Notes under the pieces: model-generated
What the model was told of the DNA's origin: nothing
What the model saw: only the letters and a program-made list of their open reading frames with translations
The model's database searches: none
Translations under genes and position numbers: made by a program
DNA from: Herbaspirillum sp. WKF16
GTDB taxonomy: Bacteria > Pseudomonadota > Gammaproteobacteria > Burkholderiales > Burkholderiaceae_D
Length of the DNA: 64,000 nt
Assembly: GCF_028993615.1 (NCBI RefSeq)
Contig: NZ_CP118632.1
Span: forward strand, 3,224,001 to 3,288,000
Direction of reading: 5' to 3'
Part shown: positions 19,985 through 30,232 of the stretch, piece after piece
Layout of the letters: each line of letters opens with the position of its first letter
Position numbering within the stretch: the stretch's first letter is position 1

Positions 19985-20136
19985 GGTTTTTTCTCGTCAA
20001 AAGCAGTTTCTCGCGATCATCCACTGAAACAACATGAAAATACGCAAACAAACACTATTTATTCACCAATATCATAGCTGAATCTTCTATACACAAGCTG
20101 TTTACCAGCACATTCATATCAAGACGGGGGTCATCC

Positions 20137-21438
20137 ATGCGTGTCGTCATTCTCGGAAGCGGTGTCATCGGCGTCACCAGCGCCTGGTACCTGGCCAAGG
20201 CAGGCCACGAAGTCACCGTGCTGGAACGCCAGGACGGCCCGGCGCTGGAGACCTCGTTCGGCAACGCCGGCCAGATCTCGCCCGGCTACGCTTCGCCCTG
20301 GGCCGCGCCCGGTATCCCGCTGAAGGCGCTGAAGTGGATGTTCCAGGAGCACGCGCCGCTGGCGATCCGCCCGGACGGCACGCTGCGCCAGCTGCGCTGG
20401 ATGTGGCAGATGCTGCGCAACTGCAATGCCGCCAGCTATGCCGTGAACAAGGAACGCATGGTGCGCCTGGCCGAATACAGCCGCGACTGCTTCCGCGAGC
20501 TGCGCGCCGATACCGGCATCCCCTATGAAGGCCGCCAGCAAGGCACGCTGCAGCTGTTCCGCACACAGGAACAGCTGGACGGCGCGGCCAAGGACATCGC
20601 CGTGCTGTCGGAGGCCGGCGTGCCCTACGAACTGCTCTCGGCCGACCGGCTGGCGCAAGCCGAACCGGCGCTGGCCAAGGTGCGCGGCAAGCTCGCCGGC
20701 GGCCTGCGCCTGCCCAACGACGAAACCGGCGACTGCCAGCTGTTCACCAGCCGCCTGGCCGGGATGGCCGAGGAGCTGGGCGTGAAGTTCCGCTACGGCG
20801 TCTCGATCGACGCGCTGGCCATGGCCGGCGACAAGATCGGCGGCGTGGTGTGCGGGCGCGAACTGGTGCAGGCCGACGCCTACGTGGTGGCGCTGGGCTC
20901 GCACTCGCCGCAGCTGCTGCGCGATGTGCCGGCGCTGCCTGAGATCCCGGTCTATCCGCTCAAGGGCTACTCGATCACGGTGCCCATCGTCGACGCCGCC
21001 GCCGCGCCGGTCTCCACCATCCTGGACGAGACCTACAAGATCGCCGTCACCCGCTTCGACGATCGCATCCGCGTGGGCGGCATGGCCGAGATCGTGGGCT
21101 ACGACAAGAGCCTGAGCGCCAAGCGCCGCGCCACGCTGGAGCTGGTGGTCAACGACCTGTTCCCGGGCGCCGGCGACACTGCGCAAGCCAGCTTCTGGAC
21201 CGGCCTGCGTCCGATGACGCCGGATGGCACGCCGGTGGTGGGCGCCACGCCGCTCTCCAATCTCTACATCAACACCGGCCACGGCACGCTGGGCTGGACC
21301 ATGTCCTGCGGCTCCGGCAAGCTGCTCTCGGACCTGATCTCGGGCCGCCGCCCGGCGATCGCCCACGACGACCTCTCGGTGGCGCGCTACATGGGCGGCT
21401 TCGGTCACGGCCACGCGCCGCGCCTGGCGGGAGCATAA
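20137..21438 (+). CDS. dadA: D-amino acid dehydrogenase
   Basis: 433 residues, full family length. The N-terminal FAD-binding motif is [20 protein letters not shown] with the Glu end of the second strand in VTVLER. The DAO domain continues with [19 protein letters not shown], typical of DadA, and a C-terminal [21 protein letters not shown] contact. It oxidises D-alanine and other D-amino acids to keto acids, passing electrons to the respiratory quinone pool at the inner membrane. No alanine racemase gene follows. A strong terminator lies at 21485. Confidence 0.95.
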   Translation: MRVVILGSGVIGVTSAWYLAKAGHEVTVLERQDGPALETSFGNAGQISPGYASPWAAPGIPLKALKWMFQEHAPLAIRPDGTLRQLRWMWQMLRNCNAASYAVNKERMVRLAEYSRDCFRELRADTGIPYEGRQQGTLQLFRTQEQLDGAAKDIAVLSEAGVPYELLSADRLAQAEPALAKVRGKLAGGLRLPNDETGDCQLFTSRLAGMAEELGVKFRYGVSIDALAMAGDKIGGVVCGRELVQADAYVVALGSHSPQLLRDVPALPEIPVYPLKGYSITVPIVDAAAAPVSTILDETYKIAVTRFDDRIRVGGMAEIVGYDKSLSAKRRATLELVVNDLFPGAGDTAQASFWTGLRPMTPDGTPVVGATPLSNLYINTGHGTLGWTMSCGSGKLLSDLISGRRPAIAHDDLSVARYMGGFGHGHAPRLAGA

Positions 21439-21484
21439 GCCGCATCTCGATTTTTCATCCTTCTGCTTCCCTCGCAGAATGCTT

Positions 21485-21515
21485 GGCCGGAGTGCAATGC
21501 GCTCCGGCCTTTTTT
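21485..21515 (+). terminator. Rho-independent terminator after dadA
   Basis: GGCCGGAG and CTCCGGCC form a perfect 8-bp stem with a 9-base loop, followed by six T residues. It is 47 bases downstream of the dadA stop codon. Confidence 0.9.
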
Positions 21516-21720
21516 CATTCCGGCGCAGCTCGTCCGCGCCGATCCCGCCCTGCCGGCCGTCGCTGGCCGCGTAGGAAAACTCCCACAAGACTTCCCGCGC
21601 GCGACTGACTGCCCTCGCCCCCTGCTTTGACAATAATCGGCTTAACCAATAGTCAAAAAAACCTCTCGATTCAACGTAACCTCATCCGTGCAGCGCGATC
21701 GCACAAGGAGAACGACGAGC

Positions 21721-22911
21721 ATGGGACATACCGCCAGCGAGCGCGACGGATATCACGAGGAAGCGGCCGACATCGCGCGCCAGAACGGCCTGCGCTACAT
21801 GAGCGACGACATGCCCGGCATCACGCGCAGCCGCCATGGCAAGGGCTTCTCCTATCACGACGCCGCAGGGCGCGCGATTCACGACAAGGAAGAAATCGAG
21901 CGCCTGCGCTCGCTGGCCATTCCGCCGGCCTGGGACGAGGTCTGGATCAGCCCCTGGGCCAACGGCCACATCCAGGCCACCGGCCGCGACGCGCGCGGAC
22001 GCAAGCAATACCGCTATCACCCGCATTGGCGCCTGGTGCGCGACGACGCCAAGTATGAACGCATGCTCAGCTTCGCCCAGGCGCTGCCGGCGATCCGCCG
22101 CGCGGTGTACGAAGACCTGCACCGGCCCGGGCTGCACCGCCAGAAGGTAGTGGCCTCCATCGTGCACCTGCTGCAGGCCACGCTGATGCGCGTGGGCAAC
22201 GATGAATATGCGCGCGAAAACAAGTCCTTCGGCCTGACCACGCTGCGCAACCGGCACGTGCGCATCGACGGCAGCGACGTGCTGTTCCGCTTTCGCGGCA
22301 AGAGCGGCGTGCAGCACGAGATCAAGCTGCACGACCCCTACGTGGTGCGCCTGATCCGCAAGATGCGCGACCTTCCCGGACAGGAGCTGTTCCAGTACGT
22401 GGACGACGACGGCCAGGCGCACAGCATCGACTCGGGCGATGTCAACGCCTACCTGCGCGAGGTCACCGGCGAGGATTTCAGCGCCAAGGATTTCCGTACC
22501 TGGGCCGGCACCGTGCTGGCGACGCTGGCGCTGCAGGCCTTCGAGGTCTTCGACTCGCAAGCCCAGGCCAAGAAGAACGTGGTGCGCGCCATCGAGAACG
22601 TGGCCAAGAAACTGGGCAACACGCCCTCCATCTGCCGCAAGTGCTACGTGCACCCGGCAGTGGTGGAGAGTTACCTGGGAGGCGGCTTCACCGACTTGCT
22701 CGAAGAGCGGGTGAAACACGAACTGGTGGAGGAGCTGCACGCGCTGACGCCGGAAGAAGCCGCGGTATTGGCGCTGTTGCAGCAGCGGCTGCGCGAGGCC
22801 GATGAAGACGCCGGGCGGGCGCGCCGGCCGGCGCCGCGGCAAGACCGCACGGCGGGAGAAAGGAAACGCCAGGCTCCCGCCAGGCCGGCGGTACACCGGT
22901 CGCACGCCTGA
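21721..22911 (+). CDS. Type IB DNA topoisomerase (poxvirus-like)
   Basis: 396 residues. The N-terminal domain runs to about residue 100 and the catalytic domain follows. It contains LLQATLMRVGNDEYARENKS with a catalytic Arg, KDFRTWAGT with a second Arg, and the nucleophile Y309 in ICRKCYVHPAVVESY. These enzymes relax supercoils through a 3-prime phosphotyrosine intermediate. Bacterial homologues are scattered and probably spread by transfer. The C-terminal tail (about 345-396) is rich in Arg, Pro and Ala. AAGGAG lies 11 bases before the ATG at 21721; an ATG at 21688 would add 11 basic residues. Confidence 0.92.
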   Translation: MGHTASERDGYHEEAADIARQNGLRYMSDDMPGITRSRHGKGFSYHDAAGRAIHDKEEIERLRSLAIPPAWDEVWISPWANGHIQATGRDARGRKQYRYHPHWRLVRDDAKYERMLSFAQALPAIRRAVYEDLHRPGLHRQKVVASIVHLLQATLMRVGNDEYARENKSFGLTTLRNRHVRIDGSDVLFRFRGKSGVQHEIKLHDPYVVRLIRKMRDLPGQELFQYVDDDGQAHSIDSGDVNAYLREVTGEDFSAKDFRTWAGTVLATLALQAFEVFDSQAQAKKNVVRAIENVAKKLGNTPSICRKCYVHPAVVESYLGGGFTDLLEERVKHELVEELHALTPEEAAVLALLQQRLREADEDAGRARRPAPRQDRTAGERKRQAPARPAVHRSHA

Positions 22912-22922
22912 TCCACGCAGGC

Positions 22923-22952
22923 CTGCCGTTGCTGCGAAAGCAGGAGCGGCAG
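22923..22952. repeat. GAAA-loop hairpin between convergent genes
   Basis: A 13-base stem with two mismatches and a GAAA tetraloop (outer arms CTGCCG and CGGCAG, inner CTGC-GAAA-GCAG) sits between the topoisomerase and MFS stop codons. The CTGC-GAAA-GCAGGA core is shared with the REP-like doublet at 16546, so it is probably a relative. There is no T tract. Confidence 0.55.
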
Positions 22953-22969
22953 ATGCGCCCCTGCCTGCG

Positions 22970-24217
22970 CTACGCGGCAGGCAATTTCTGCATCTTCGGC
23001 AAGAACGCCGCCAGCAAGCCGATCAGCGGCAGGAAGGCGCACACCTGGTAGACGAAGTTGATGTCGGTCAGGTCGGCCAGCTTGCCCAGAAGCGCCGCGC
23101 CGATGCCGCCCATGCCGAAGGCGAAGCCGAAGAACAAGCCCGAGACCGTGCCGATCTTTCCCGGCATCAGCTCCTGCGCGAACACCAGGATGGCGGAGAA
23201 GGCCGAAGCCAGGATCAGGCCGATGATCACCGACAGCACGCCGGTCCAGAACAGGCTGGCGTAGGGCAGCATCAGCGTGAACGGCGCCACGCCCAGGATC
23301 GAGGTCCAGATCACCGCCTTGCGGCCGATGCGGTCGCCGATCGGGCCGCCGGCCACGGTGCCCACCGCCACCGCGAACAGGAAGGCGAACAGGTGCAGCT
23401 GCGCGTCCTGCACCGACAGCTGGAACTTGCTGATCAGGTAGAAGGTGAAGTAGCTCGACAGGCTGGCCATGTAAAAGTACTTGGAGAAGATCAGCAGCAG
23501 CAGGATGCACACCGCCTGCGTCACCTTGGACTTGGGCAGCTGCGCATAGGCCGGCCCCTTCTTCTTTCCCTTGCCCTTGGCCGCGCTTTGCTGGCGCGCG
23601 TACCAGTGGCCGATCTGGCGCAGCACCACGATGGCGATCAACGCGGCAATGGCGAACCAGGCTACGCTGCGCTGGCCGCCGGGAATGATGATCCACGCCG
23701 CCAGCAGCGGCCCCATCGCGCTGCCGGCGTTGCCGCCGACCTGGAACAGCGACTGCGCCAGGCCGTGGCGACCGCCCGAGGCCATGCGCGCCACGCGCGA
23801 GGCTTCCGGATGGAACACCGATGAACCGGTGCCCACCAGCGCCGCCGCCAGCAGCAGCACGCCGAAGTTGGGCGCCACCGACAGCAGCAGCAGGCCGCAT
23901 AGCGTCGAGCCCATGCCCACGGCCAGCGAATACGGTTTCGGATGCTTGTCGGTGTACAGGCCCACCAGCGGCTGCAGCAGCGATGCCGTGACCTGGAAGG
24001 TCAGCGTGATCAGTCCGATCTGCGCGAAGCTGAGGTGAAAATTGCCCTTGAGCAGCGGATAGATGGCCAGCAGCAGCGACTGGATCATGTCGTTGAGGAA
24101 GTGCGAGAAGCTGATCGCCCCCAGTACGCGGAAGCCGGTCTTCTCGGCCGGTTGCGGCGCGGATGCGGGCGGGATGGACGGCGGGCCGTCGGGCACGTTG
24201 TCGAGTGCTGTCTCCAT
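22970..24217 (-). CDS. fsr: MFS exporter, fosmidomycin-resistance (Fsr) type
   Basis: 415 residues with twelve predicted membrane helices. The early motif ISFSHFLNDMIQSLLLAIYPLL is typical of Fsr-like MFS proteins, and GGPIGDRIGRKAVI is the motif A loop between helices 8 and 9. A basic cytoplasmic loop (SAAKGKGKKKGP) separates the two halves. The family exports fosmidomycin and other small molecules by proton antiport; the natural substrate is unknown. The start at 24217 gives METALDN; an in-frame Met further upstream has no similarity. The gene is convergent with the topoisomerase gene. Confidence 0.87.
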   Translation of the reverse strand: METALDNVPDGPPSIPPASAPQPAEKTGFRVLGAISFSHFLNDMIQSLLLAIYPLLKGNFHLSFAQIGLITLTFQVTASLLQPLVGLYTDKHPKPYSLAVGMGSTLCGLLLLSVAPNFGVLLLAAALVGTGSSVFHPEASRVARMASGGRHGLAQSLFQVGGNAGSAMGPLLAAWIIIPGGQRSVAWFAIAALIAIVVLRQIGHWYARQQSAAKGKGKKKGPAYAQLPKSKVTQAVCILLLLIFSKYFYMASLSSYFTFYLISKFQLSVQDAQLHLFAFLFAVAVGTVAGGPIGDRIGRKAVIWTSILGVAPFTLMLPYASLFWTGVLSVIIGLILASAFSAILVFAQELMPGKIGTVSGLFFGFAFGMGGIGAALLGKLADLTDINFVYQVCAFLPLIGLLAAFLPKMQKLPAA

Positions 24218-24336
24218 GGTCTTGTTCTGTGATGTCGATACGGTGGGATGACTCCGTCGCGGGCGGCATGGGCCGTGGATCGGAGGGCAACCGCCATTGT
24301 ATGCCCGCGCGCGCGGCTTGTCTTTGGGCGCGCGCC

Positions 24337-24987
24337 TCAGCGGGCGCGACGGAAGGTCAGGTTGTAGCGGCAGCGCCCGGTGAGCGGGTGCTCGCCCTCG
24401 GGCAAGGCGTCGACGCCGTGGTACAGCAGCCGCGCCGGCCCGCCCCAGACCACCACGTCGCCGCTTTCCAGGCGCATCTTGCGCGGCTTGTCGGCACGCT
24501 CCATGCCGCCGAACAGGAAGGTGGCCGGCAAACCCAGCGAGACCGAGACGATGGGCTGCCCCATGTCCTGCTCGTTCTTGTCCTGGTGCAGCGACATGCG
24601 CGCCCCGGGTTCGTAGCGGTTGACTAAACAAGCGTCCGGATCGAAGCCGCGGAAGCCGGCCTCCTGCGCCGCGCGCACGGCCAATTCGCGAAATGCGCCG
24701 GGCATCTCCGGCCAGGGATCGCCCGACAGCGGATCATCCCCCTGGTAGCGATAGCCGCGCCGGTCGGTGACCCAGCCGTACTCCCCGCAATTGCTCATCG
24801 CCACCGACATGCGAAAGCCGCCCGGCGTCTGCATGTGGCGCAGCGGCGACTGCGCGATGACCTGCGCCACCGCCGCCGCCAGCTCCTCCTGCTGCGCCCA
24901 GGCGAAGGCGCGCAGCAGCACCGCGCCCGGCGCGATGGGTTCGCGCGAGGGCTGCGGCTCCAGCGTTGCAAACAGGTCCAGGGTCAT
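24337..24987 (-). CDS. alkB: AlkB alkylated-DNA dioxygenase
   Basis: 216 residues. The Fe(II) ligands are visible as H134-x-D136 in MSLHQDKNEQD and H190 in LLYHGVDAL. RYEPGARMSLHQD and the C-terminal RYNLTFRRAR, which binds 2-oxoglutarate, are diagnostic. It oxidatively removes 1-methyladenine and 3-methylcytosine lesions. The start at 24987 (MTLDLF) matches homologues. It lies 19 bases after ada on the same strand, forming the classic adaptive-response operon. Confidence 0.95.
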   Translation of the reverse strand: MTLDLFATLEPQPSREPIAPGAVLLRAFAWAQQEELAAAVAQVIAQSPLRHMQTPGGFRMSVAMSNCGEYGWVTDRRGYRYQGDDPLSGDPWPEMPGAFRELAVRAAQEAGFRGFDPDACLVNRYEPGARMSLHQDKNEQDMGQPIVSVSLGLPATFLFGGMERADKPRKMRLESGDVVVWGGPARLLYHGVDALPEGEHPLTGRCRYNLTFRRAR

Positions 24988-25006
24988 GGCCGGCGGCGTC
25001 CTTGCA

Positions 25007-26125
<1,119 letters not shown>

Positions 26126-26207
26126 GATGCTCTCCTTTTGATTCTGACGTCTGCAGTCTACGAATCGCCGGGAGGCGCCGCACTCCGGCGCTTGCTTTCA
26201 AATCACC

Positions 26208-26726
26208 CTATTGCGAGAACTTGATGCGCTGGCGCGACTTGACCGGCTGCATCACGTGTTCCAGCGGCAGCTCGTGCGACTGCTTGACCTTCTTCAGGGT
26301 GATGTTGGACTTGACGTTGGTCACGCCCGGCAAGCGCAGCAGGCGCGCCATCATGAACTCGGAAAAGGCCGCCAGGTCGGGCGCCACGATGCGCAGGATA
26401 TAATCGGCCTCGCCGGTGATCGAGAAGCACTCGGTCACCTCGGGCATCGCCTCCACCGCCTTCTCGAAGAGCTCGCCGCGGGTCTCGCCCTGGCGGTCCA
26501 GGGTCACGGTGGTAAAGGCGGTCACGCCCAGCCCCACCACCGCCGGATCCAGCACCGCGGTATAGCGTTCGATCACGTGGGCCTCTTCCAGCCGCTGCAC
26601 GCGGCGGCTGATCTGCGAGGTCGACAGGTGCACCTTCTGCCCCAGCGCGCTATTGGTGATATGGCCGTCGCGCTGCAGCTCGGTCAGCAAGGCCAGATCG
26701 AAGCGATCGACGTTGATGATGCTCAT
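26208..26726 (-). CDS. Lrp/AsnC-family regulator divergent from hpd
   Basis: 172 residues. The HTH (about 5-55) reads FDLALLTELQRDGHITNSAL and HLSTSQISRRVQRLEEAHV. The RAM domain follows (ECFSITGEADYILRIVAPDL). The C-terminal tail is Lys/Arg-rich. The Met at 26726 has GGAGAG seven bases upstream and is preferred over one four codons earlier. It is divergent from hpd, with a near-perfect palindrome between them, so it is the likely hpd regulator responding to an aromatic amino acid or its keto acid. Confidence 0.9.
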   Translation of the reverse strand: MSIINVDRFDLALLTELQRDGHITNSALGQKVHLSTSQISRRVQRLEEAHVIERYTAVLDPAVVGLGVTAFTTVTLDRQGETRGELFEKAVEAMPEVTECFSITGEADYILRIVAPDLAAFSEFMMARLLRLPGVTNVKSNITLKKVKQSHELPLEHVMQPVKSRQRIKFSQ

Positions 26727-26761
26727 TTCTCTCTCCAATTTCCCAATTTAAGAATTATTTG

Positions 26762-26786
26762 TGCATATTATCTAGCATAATACGCA
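26762..26786. promoter_or_regulatory. Palindromic operator between Lrp-type gene and hpd
   Basis: TGCATATTAT and ATAATACGCA are inverted repeats matching at 9 of 10 positions, separated by CTAGC. The AT-rich 25-bp site lies 36 bases before the Lrp-type start and about 170 bases before hpd. The shape fits a Lrp/AsnC dimer site; binding is inferred. Confidence 0.6.
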
Positions 26787-26953
26787 AAAAACAATCACAT
26801 ATTGCGCGATCGGCACAATAAACTCTTCCCATGGGCCGGCAATTCCGCCGCGCTCCCCACACAAGCGACAAGGATCAGCCGGCAGCACCGCCAGTCCATG
26901 CCCAAAAGGCAAGCCTGCGCGCCGCCGGCCCTCCCCACCGCGAGGAGACACGC

Positions 26954-28048
26954 ATGGGTCACGCAGACGCCAATTTCGCCCCCGCCAACAGCCGGGACCT
27001 GTTCGACAACCCCATGGGCACCGACGGCTTCGAGTTCGTCGAATACGCCGCCAAGGATCCCGCGGCCATCGCCGCCGTGCTGGAGCTGATGGGTTTCGCC
27101 GCCGTGGCGCGTCACCGTTCCAAGAACGTCACGCTGTACCGCCAGGGCCAGATCAACTTCATCGTCAACGCCGAACCGGAGAGCAATGCTTCCGCCTTCG
27201 CCCAGGTGCACGGCGCCTCGGTCAACGCCATGGCCTTCCGCGTCAAGGACGCCGCCTTCGTCTACCGGCGGGCGCTGGAGCTGGGCGCCGAGGGCGTGGA
27301 AGCCAAGCTCGGCCCGATGGAACTGAACATCCCGGCCATCCGCGGCATCGGCGGCTCGCTGCTGTACCTGGTGGATCGCTACGGCGACAACGGCTCGATC
27401 TACGACGTCGATTTCCAGTTCTTCCCCGATGCCGAGCGCAATCCGCGCGGCGTGGGCCTGACCTACATCGACCACCTGACCCACAACGTGGTGCGCGGCG
27501 CGATGGACACCTGGTCGTCGTTCTACACCCGTCTCTTCAACTTCCGCGAGATCAAGTACTTCGACATCGAAGGCAAGATGACGGGCCTGAAGTCGCGCGC
27601 CATGACCAGCCCCTGCGGCAAGATCCGCATCCCGATCAACGAGAGCGCTGACGACAAGTCGCAGATCGAGGAATTCATCCGGCAGTACAACGGCGAAGGC
27701 ATCCAGCACATCGCGCTGGGCACCGACGACATCTACCGCACCGTGCGCGACCTGCGCGCGCGCGGCGTGCCGCTGCAGGACACCATCGACACCTACTACG
27801 ACCTGGTGGAGCGGCGCATCCCCGGCCACGGCGAAGACCTGAAAGCGCTGCATGAGCTGAAGATCCTGATCGATGGCGCGCCCACCGACGGCCAGGGCCT
27901 GCTGCTGCAGATCTTCACCCAGAACGTGATCGGTCCGGTGTTCTACGAGATCATCCAGCGCAAGGGCAACGACGGCTTCGGCGAGGGCAACTTCAAGGCC
28001 CTGTTCGAATCGATCGAGCTGGACCAGATGCGCCGCGGCGTGATCTGA
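26954..28048 (+). CDS. hpd: 4-hydroxyphenylpyruvate dioxygenase
   Basis: 364 residues in two vicinal-oxygen-chelate halves. Predicted iron ligands are H174 (YIDHLTHN), H252 (IQHIALG) and E332 (VFYEIIQRKG). The C-terminal helix region GFGEGNFKALFESIELDQ is typical. It converts 4-hydroxyphenylpyruvate to homogentisate in tyrosine degradation. CGAGGAG lies eight bases before the ATG at 26954. No homogentisate dioxygenase gene is adjacent. A divergent Lrp-type gene probably controls it. Confidence 0.96.
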   Translation: MGHADANFAPANSRDLFDNPMGTDGFEFVEYAAKDPAAIAAVLELMGFAAVARHRSKNVTLYRQGQINFIVNAEPESNASAFAQVHGASVNAMAFRVKDAAFVYRRALELGAEGVEAKLGPMELNIPAIRGIGGSLLYLVDRYGDNGSIYDVDFQFFPDAERNPRGVGLTYIDHLTHNVVRGAMDTWSSFYTRLFNFREIKYFDIEGKMTGLKSRAMTSPCGKIRIPINESADDKSQIEEFIRQYNGEGIQHIALGTDDIYRTVRDLRARGVPLQDTIDTYYDLVERRIPGHGEDLKALHELKILIDGAPTDGQGLLLQIFTQNVIGPVFYEIIQRKGNDGFGEGNFKALFESIELDQMRRGVI

Positions 28049-28089
28049 AACCCCAGGGCCGCCTGGCGGCAATGATGCAACAATGACAA

Positions 28090-28118
28090 GGCGGACGCCG
28101 GCAACGGCGCCCGCCTTT
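28090..28118 (+). terminator. Terminator after hpd
   Basis: GGCG-GA-CGCCG and CGGCG-CC-CGCC fold into an interrupted stem with a GCAA loop, followed by TTTC. It lies 41 bases after the hpd stop codon. Confidence 0.6.
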
Positions 28119-28225
28119 CGCTTTCCTCAAAGAATTATTTTTCCTGGACTCAAGGAATTGCCAGGGCCGCCGTAAAAGAATCCAAGATTCAACATTTGCT
28201 GCGCTTGTTGCAGCCTGGAGCTTTC

Positions 28226-28570
28226 ATGGCAGTCATTTCCGAATACGCGGAAACCGAAACGGCAGTGGCAAATCCGGTCGCCGACACGCTGGACAACGAT
28301 CCGTCCGAGCTGATCGCCCAATTGAGCAATCGCATCGTCATCCTGCAGCAGCAATCGCACTCCCTGAATCGCTTCCCGGCCAACAAGGACGGCAAGCAGC
28401 AGCGCTCGCTGCTGCAGCAGCAGATCCGCACGCTATACCAGCAGATCTTCCTGCTGGAGCAGCAAAGCGCGGGCAAGCGCCGGCATGGCGACAACTACCT
28501 GAGCATGGCATTGTCGGTGGCGGCCCACGCCGCCAACGCCTATAGCCGCGACGTGTTCGCCGCCGGCTGA
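28226..28570 (+). CDS. Small Gln-rich coiled-coil protein of unknown function
   Basis: 114 residues. After a short acidic N-terminus (AVISEYAETETAVANPVADT) there are two helical, Gln- and Leu-rich segments, LIAQLSNRIVILQQQSHSL and LLQQQIRTLYQQIFLLEQQ, which look like coiled coil. The end (NYLSMALSVAAHAANAYSRD) could be an amphipathic helix. I do not recognise a family. A TGGAG precedes the ATG at 28226, and a strong terminator follows, which supports a real gene. A Met ten codons upstream is in frame but has a poorer context. Confidence 0.7.
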   Translation: MAVISEYAETETAVANPVADTLDNDPSELIAQLSNRIVILQQQSHSLNRFPANKDGKQQRSLLQQQIRTLYQQIFLLEQQSAGKRRHGDNYLSMALSVAAHAANAYSRDVFAAG

Positions 28571-28586
28571 AACGATTCCCGCACTG

Positions 28587-28618
28587 AAAAAAAAGCGATC
28601 CCACGGATCGCTTTTTTT
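28587..28618. terminator. Bidirectional terminator
   Basis: GCGATCC-CAC-GGATCGC flanked by eight A residues on the left and seven T residues on the right can end transcripts from both strands. It serves the small protein on the left and the MFS gene on the right. Confidence 0.9.
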
Positions 28619-28639
28619 ATTTCTACCGGCTTCCCCAAC

Positions 28640-30040
28640 TCAGCCCTGCGCCCCATGATGACGCAGCCGCGACAGGCTGACCACGCAGCCCGCCCCCGCC
28701 AGCGCGGCGGCGCACCACAGCACCAGCGCATAGGGTGAGGCATACAGGGTAAGCATCATCGCCACCACCGAGGCGCCGGCCGTTTGCCCGGTCAGGCGCC
28801 CGGTGCCCAGCATGCCGCTGGCGCCGCCGGTGCGCGAGCGCGGCGCCGAACTGATCAGCGTGCGATTGTTGGGCGACTGGAACAGACCGAAACCGAAACC
28901 GCATACCGCGAACTGCAGCGCGATGACGCCATCCGGCGTGGCCGCGCCGATGGCCAGCAGCGACAGCAGCCCGGCGCACATGATGGCCAGGCCGATGCCG
29001 CCCAGCAGGCCCGAGGACATGCGGTCCGACAGCTTGCCCGCGACCACGCCGGTCAGCGCCACCGCGATGGGCCAGGCGGTGAGCAGCAGGCCGGCGCGCG
29101 CGGCGCTCATGCCAAGGTGGTTCTGCAGCATGAAGGGCAGCATCACGAAGGTCGCCATCTGGGCCGCGAAGGAACAGAACGAGGTGCCGATCGAGAGCGC
29201 GAACAGCGGGATGCGCAACAGGTCCAGCGGCAGCATCGGCGCGGTGGCCGATTGCACCTTCAGCAGCACCGCCAGGCTGGCCAGCGTCAGCAAGGCGCAC
29301 CCCAGCACCACGCCCCAGCCCTGCACGTGGCCGATGGCGTCCACCGTGTAGAGCAGCAGGCCGATGAAGAGCATGCACACCAGCGCGCTGCGCAGGTCGT
29401 ACTTGCGGTCCGACAGCGGATTGAAGGGCAGCGCCTTCCAGCCGATCAAGAGCGACAGCAGGCCGAGCGGAATGTTGATCAGGAACAGCCAATGCCAGGA
29501 GGCGAAGTGCAGGATGAAGCCGGCCACGGTCGGTCCCAGCGCGGTGGAGGTGCCGGCCACCAGGGCGTTGTAGCCGATGGCCCTTCCCAGCAGGCGGCTG
29601 GGATAGATGAAGCGGATCAGCGCGGTGTTCACCGAGAGGATGCCGGCCGCTCCCACGCCCTGCGCCACGCGCGCCAGGCTCAGTTGCAGCATGTCGGCGC
29701 TCACCGCGCAGGCCAGCGAGGACAGCGTGAACAGCACCAGCCCGCACAGGTAGACGCGGCGATAGCCGATCACCTCGCCCAGCGAGGCCAGCGGCAGCAG
29801 GCACACCGCCATGGCGATCTGGTAGCTGTTGATGATCCAGATGGCGTCGGCGTCGGTGGCCCTGAGGTCGGCCGCGATCGAGGGCAGCGCCAGGTTGGCG
29901 ATGGAGCCGTCCATGACTGCGATGGCCACGGCCAGCACCACGGTGACGATGGCAAGGATGCGTTGTTCGCGGGGGAGTCCGTCGGCGTCTTCCGGGGCGC
30001 CGTTATGGGTCTGCACTTGCACTGTCTGCTTTCCGGGCAT
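28640..30040 (-). CDS. MFS multidrug exporter, DHA2 (EmrB/QacA) family
   Basis: 466 residues with about fourteen membrane helices. The N-terminal motif AVMDGSIANLALPSIAADL is the D1 motif of the 14-helix DHA2 group, and GEVIGYRRVYLCGLVLF is motif A. GVGAAGILSVNTALI and the antiporter motif region GLGPTVAGF-like (ALGPTVAGFILHF) are also present. It likely expels drugs or other toxic compounds with proton exchange. The gene stands alone between two near-identical bidirectional terminators, with no adjacent regulator or membrane-fusion protein. Confidence 0.88.
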   Translation of the reverse strand: MPGKQTVQVQTHNGAPEDADGLPREQRILAIVTVVLAVAIAVMDGSIANLALPSIAADLRATDADAIWIINSYQIAMAVCLLPLASLGEVIGYRRVYLCGLVLFTLSSLACAVSADMLQLSLARVAQGVGAAGILSVNTALIRFIYPSRLLGRAIGYNALVAGTSTALGPTVAGFILHFASWHWLFLINIPLGLLSLLIGWKALPFNPLSDRKYDLRSALVCMLFIGLLLYTVDAIGHVQGWGVVLGCALLTLASLAVLLKVQSATAPMLPLDLLRIPLFALSIGTSFCSFAAQMATFVMLPFMLQNHLGMSAARAGLLLTAWPIAVALTGVVAGKLSDRMSSGLLGGIGLAIMCAGLLSLLAIGAATPDGVIALQFAVCGFGFGLFQSPNNRTLISSAPRSRTGGASGMLGTGRLTGQTAGASVVAMMLTLYASPYALVLWCAAALAGAGCVVSLSRLRHHGAQG

Positions 30041-30186
30041 GTCAATGAAATGGGCGCCTTGCGCGCCCGATGAGGCTCACATGTTAACACCGACGGCGAC
30101 TGCGCAGGCGGCCTCCCCTGCGCAAAAAACGAGCCCGGCCGGGACCTGCGGCGAACGTCCCCGGATCGGCGCATGCAACGGCGCCA

Positions 30187-30218
30187 TAAAAAAAGCGATC
30201 CCGCGGGATCGCCTTTTT
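30187..30218. terminator. Bidirectional terminator
   Basis: GCGATCCC-GC-GGGATCGC with A7 before and T5 after. It lies 14 bases downstream of the stop codon of the minus-strand binding-protein gene and upstream of the MFS gene. It is very similar to the hairpin at 28587. Confidence 0.9.
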
Positions 30219-30232
30219 GCTCCGGCATCGCC

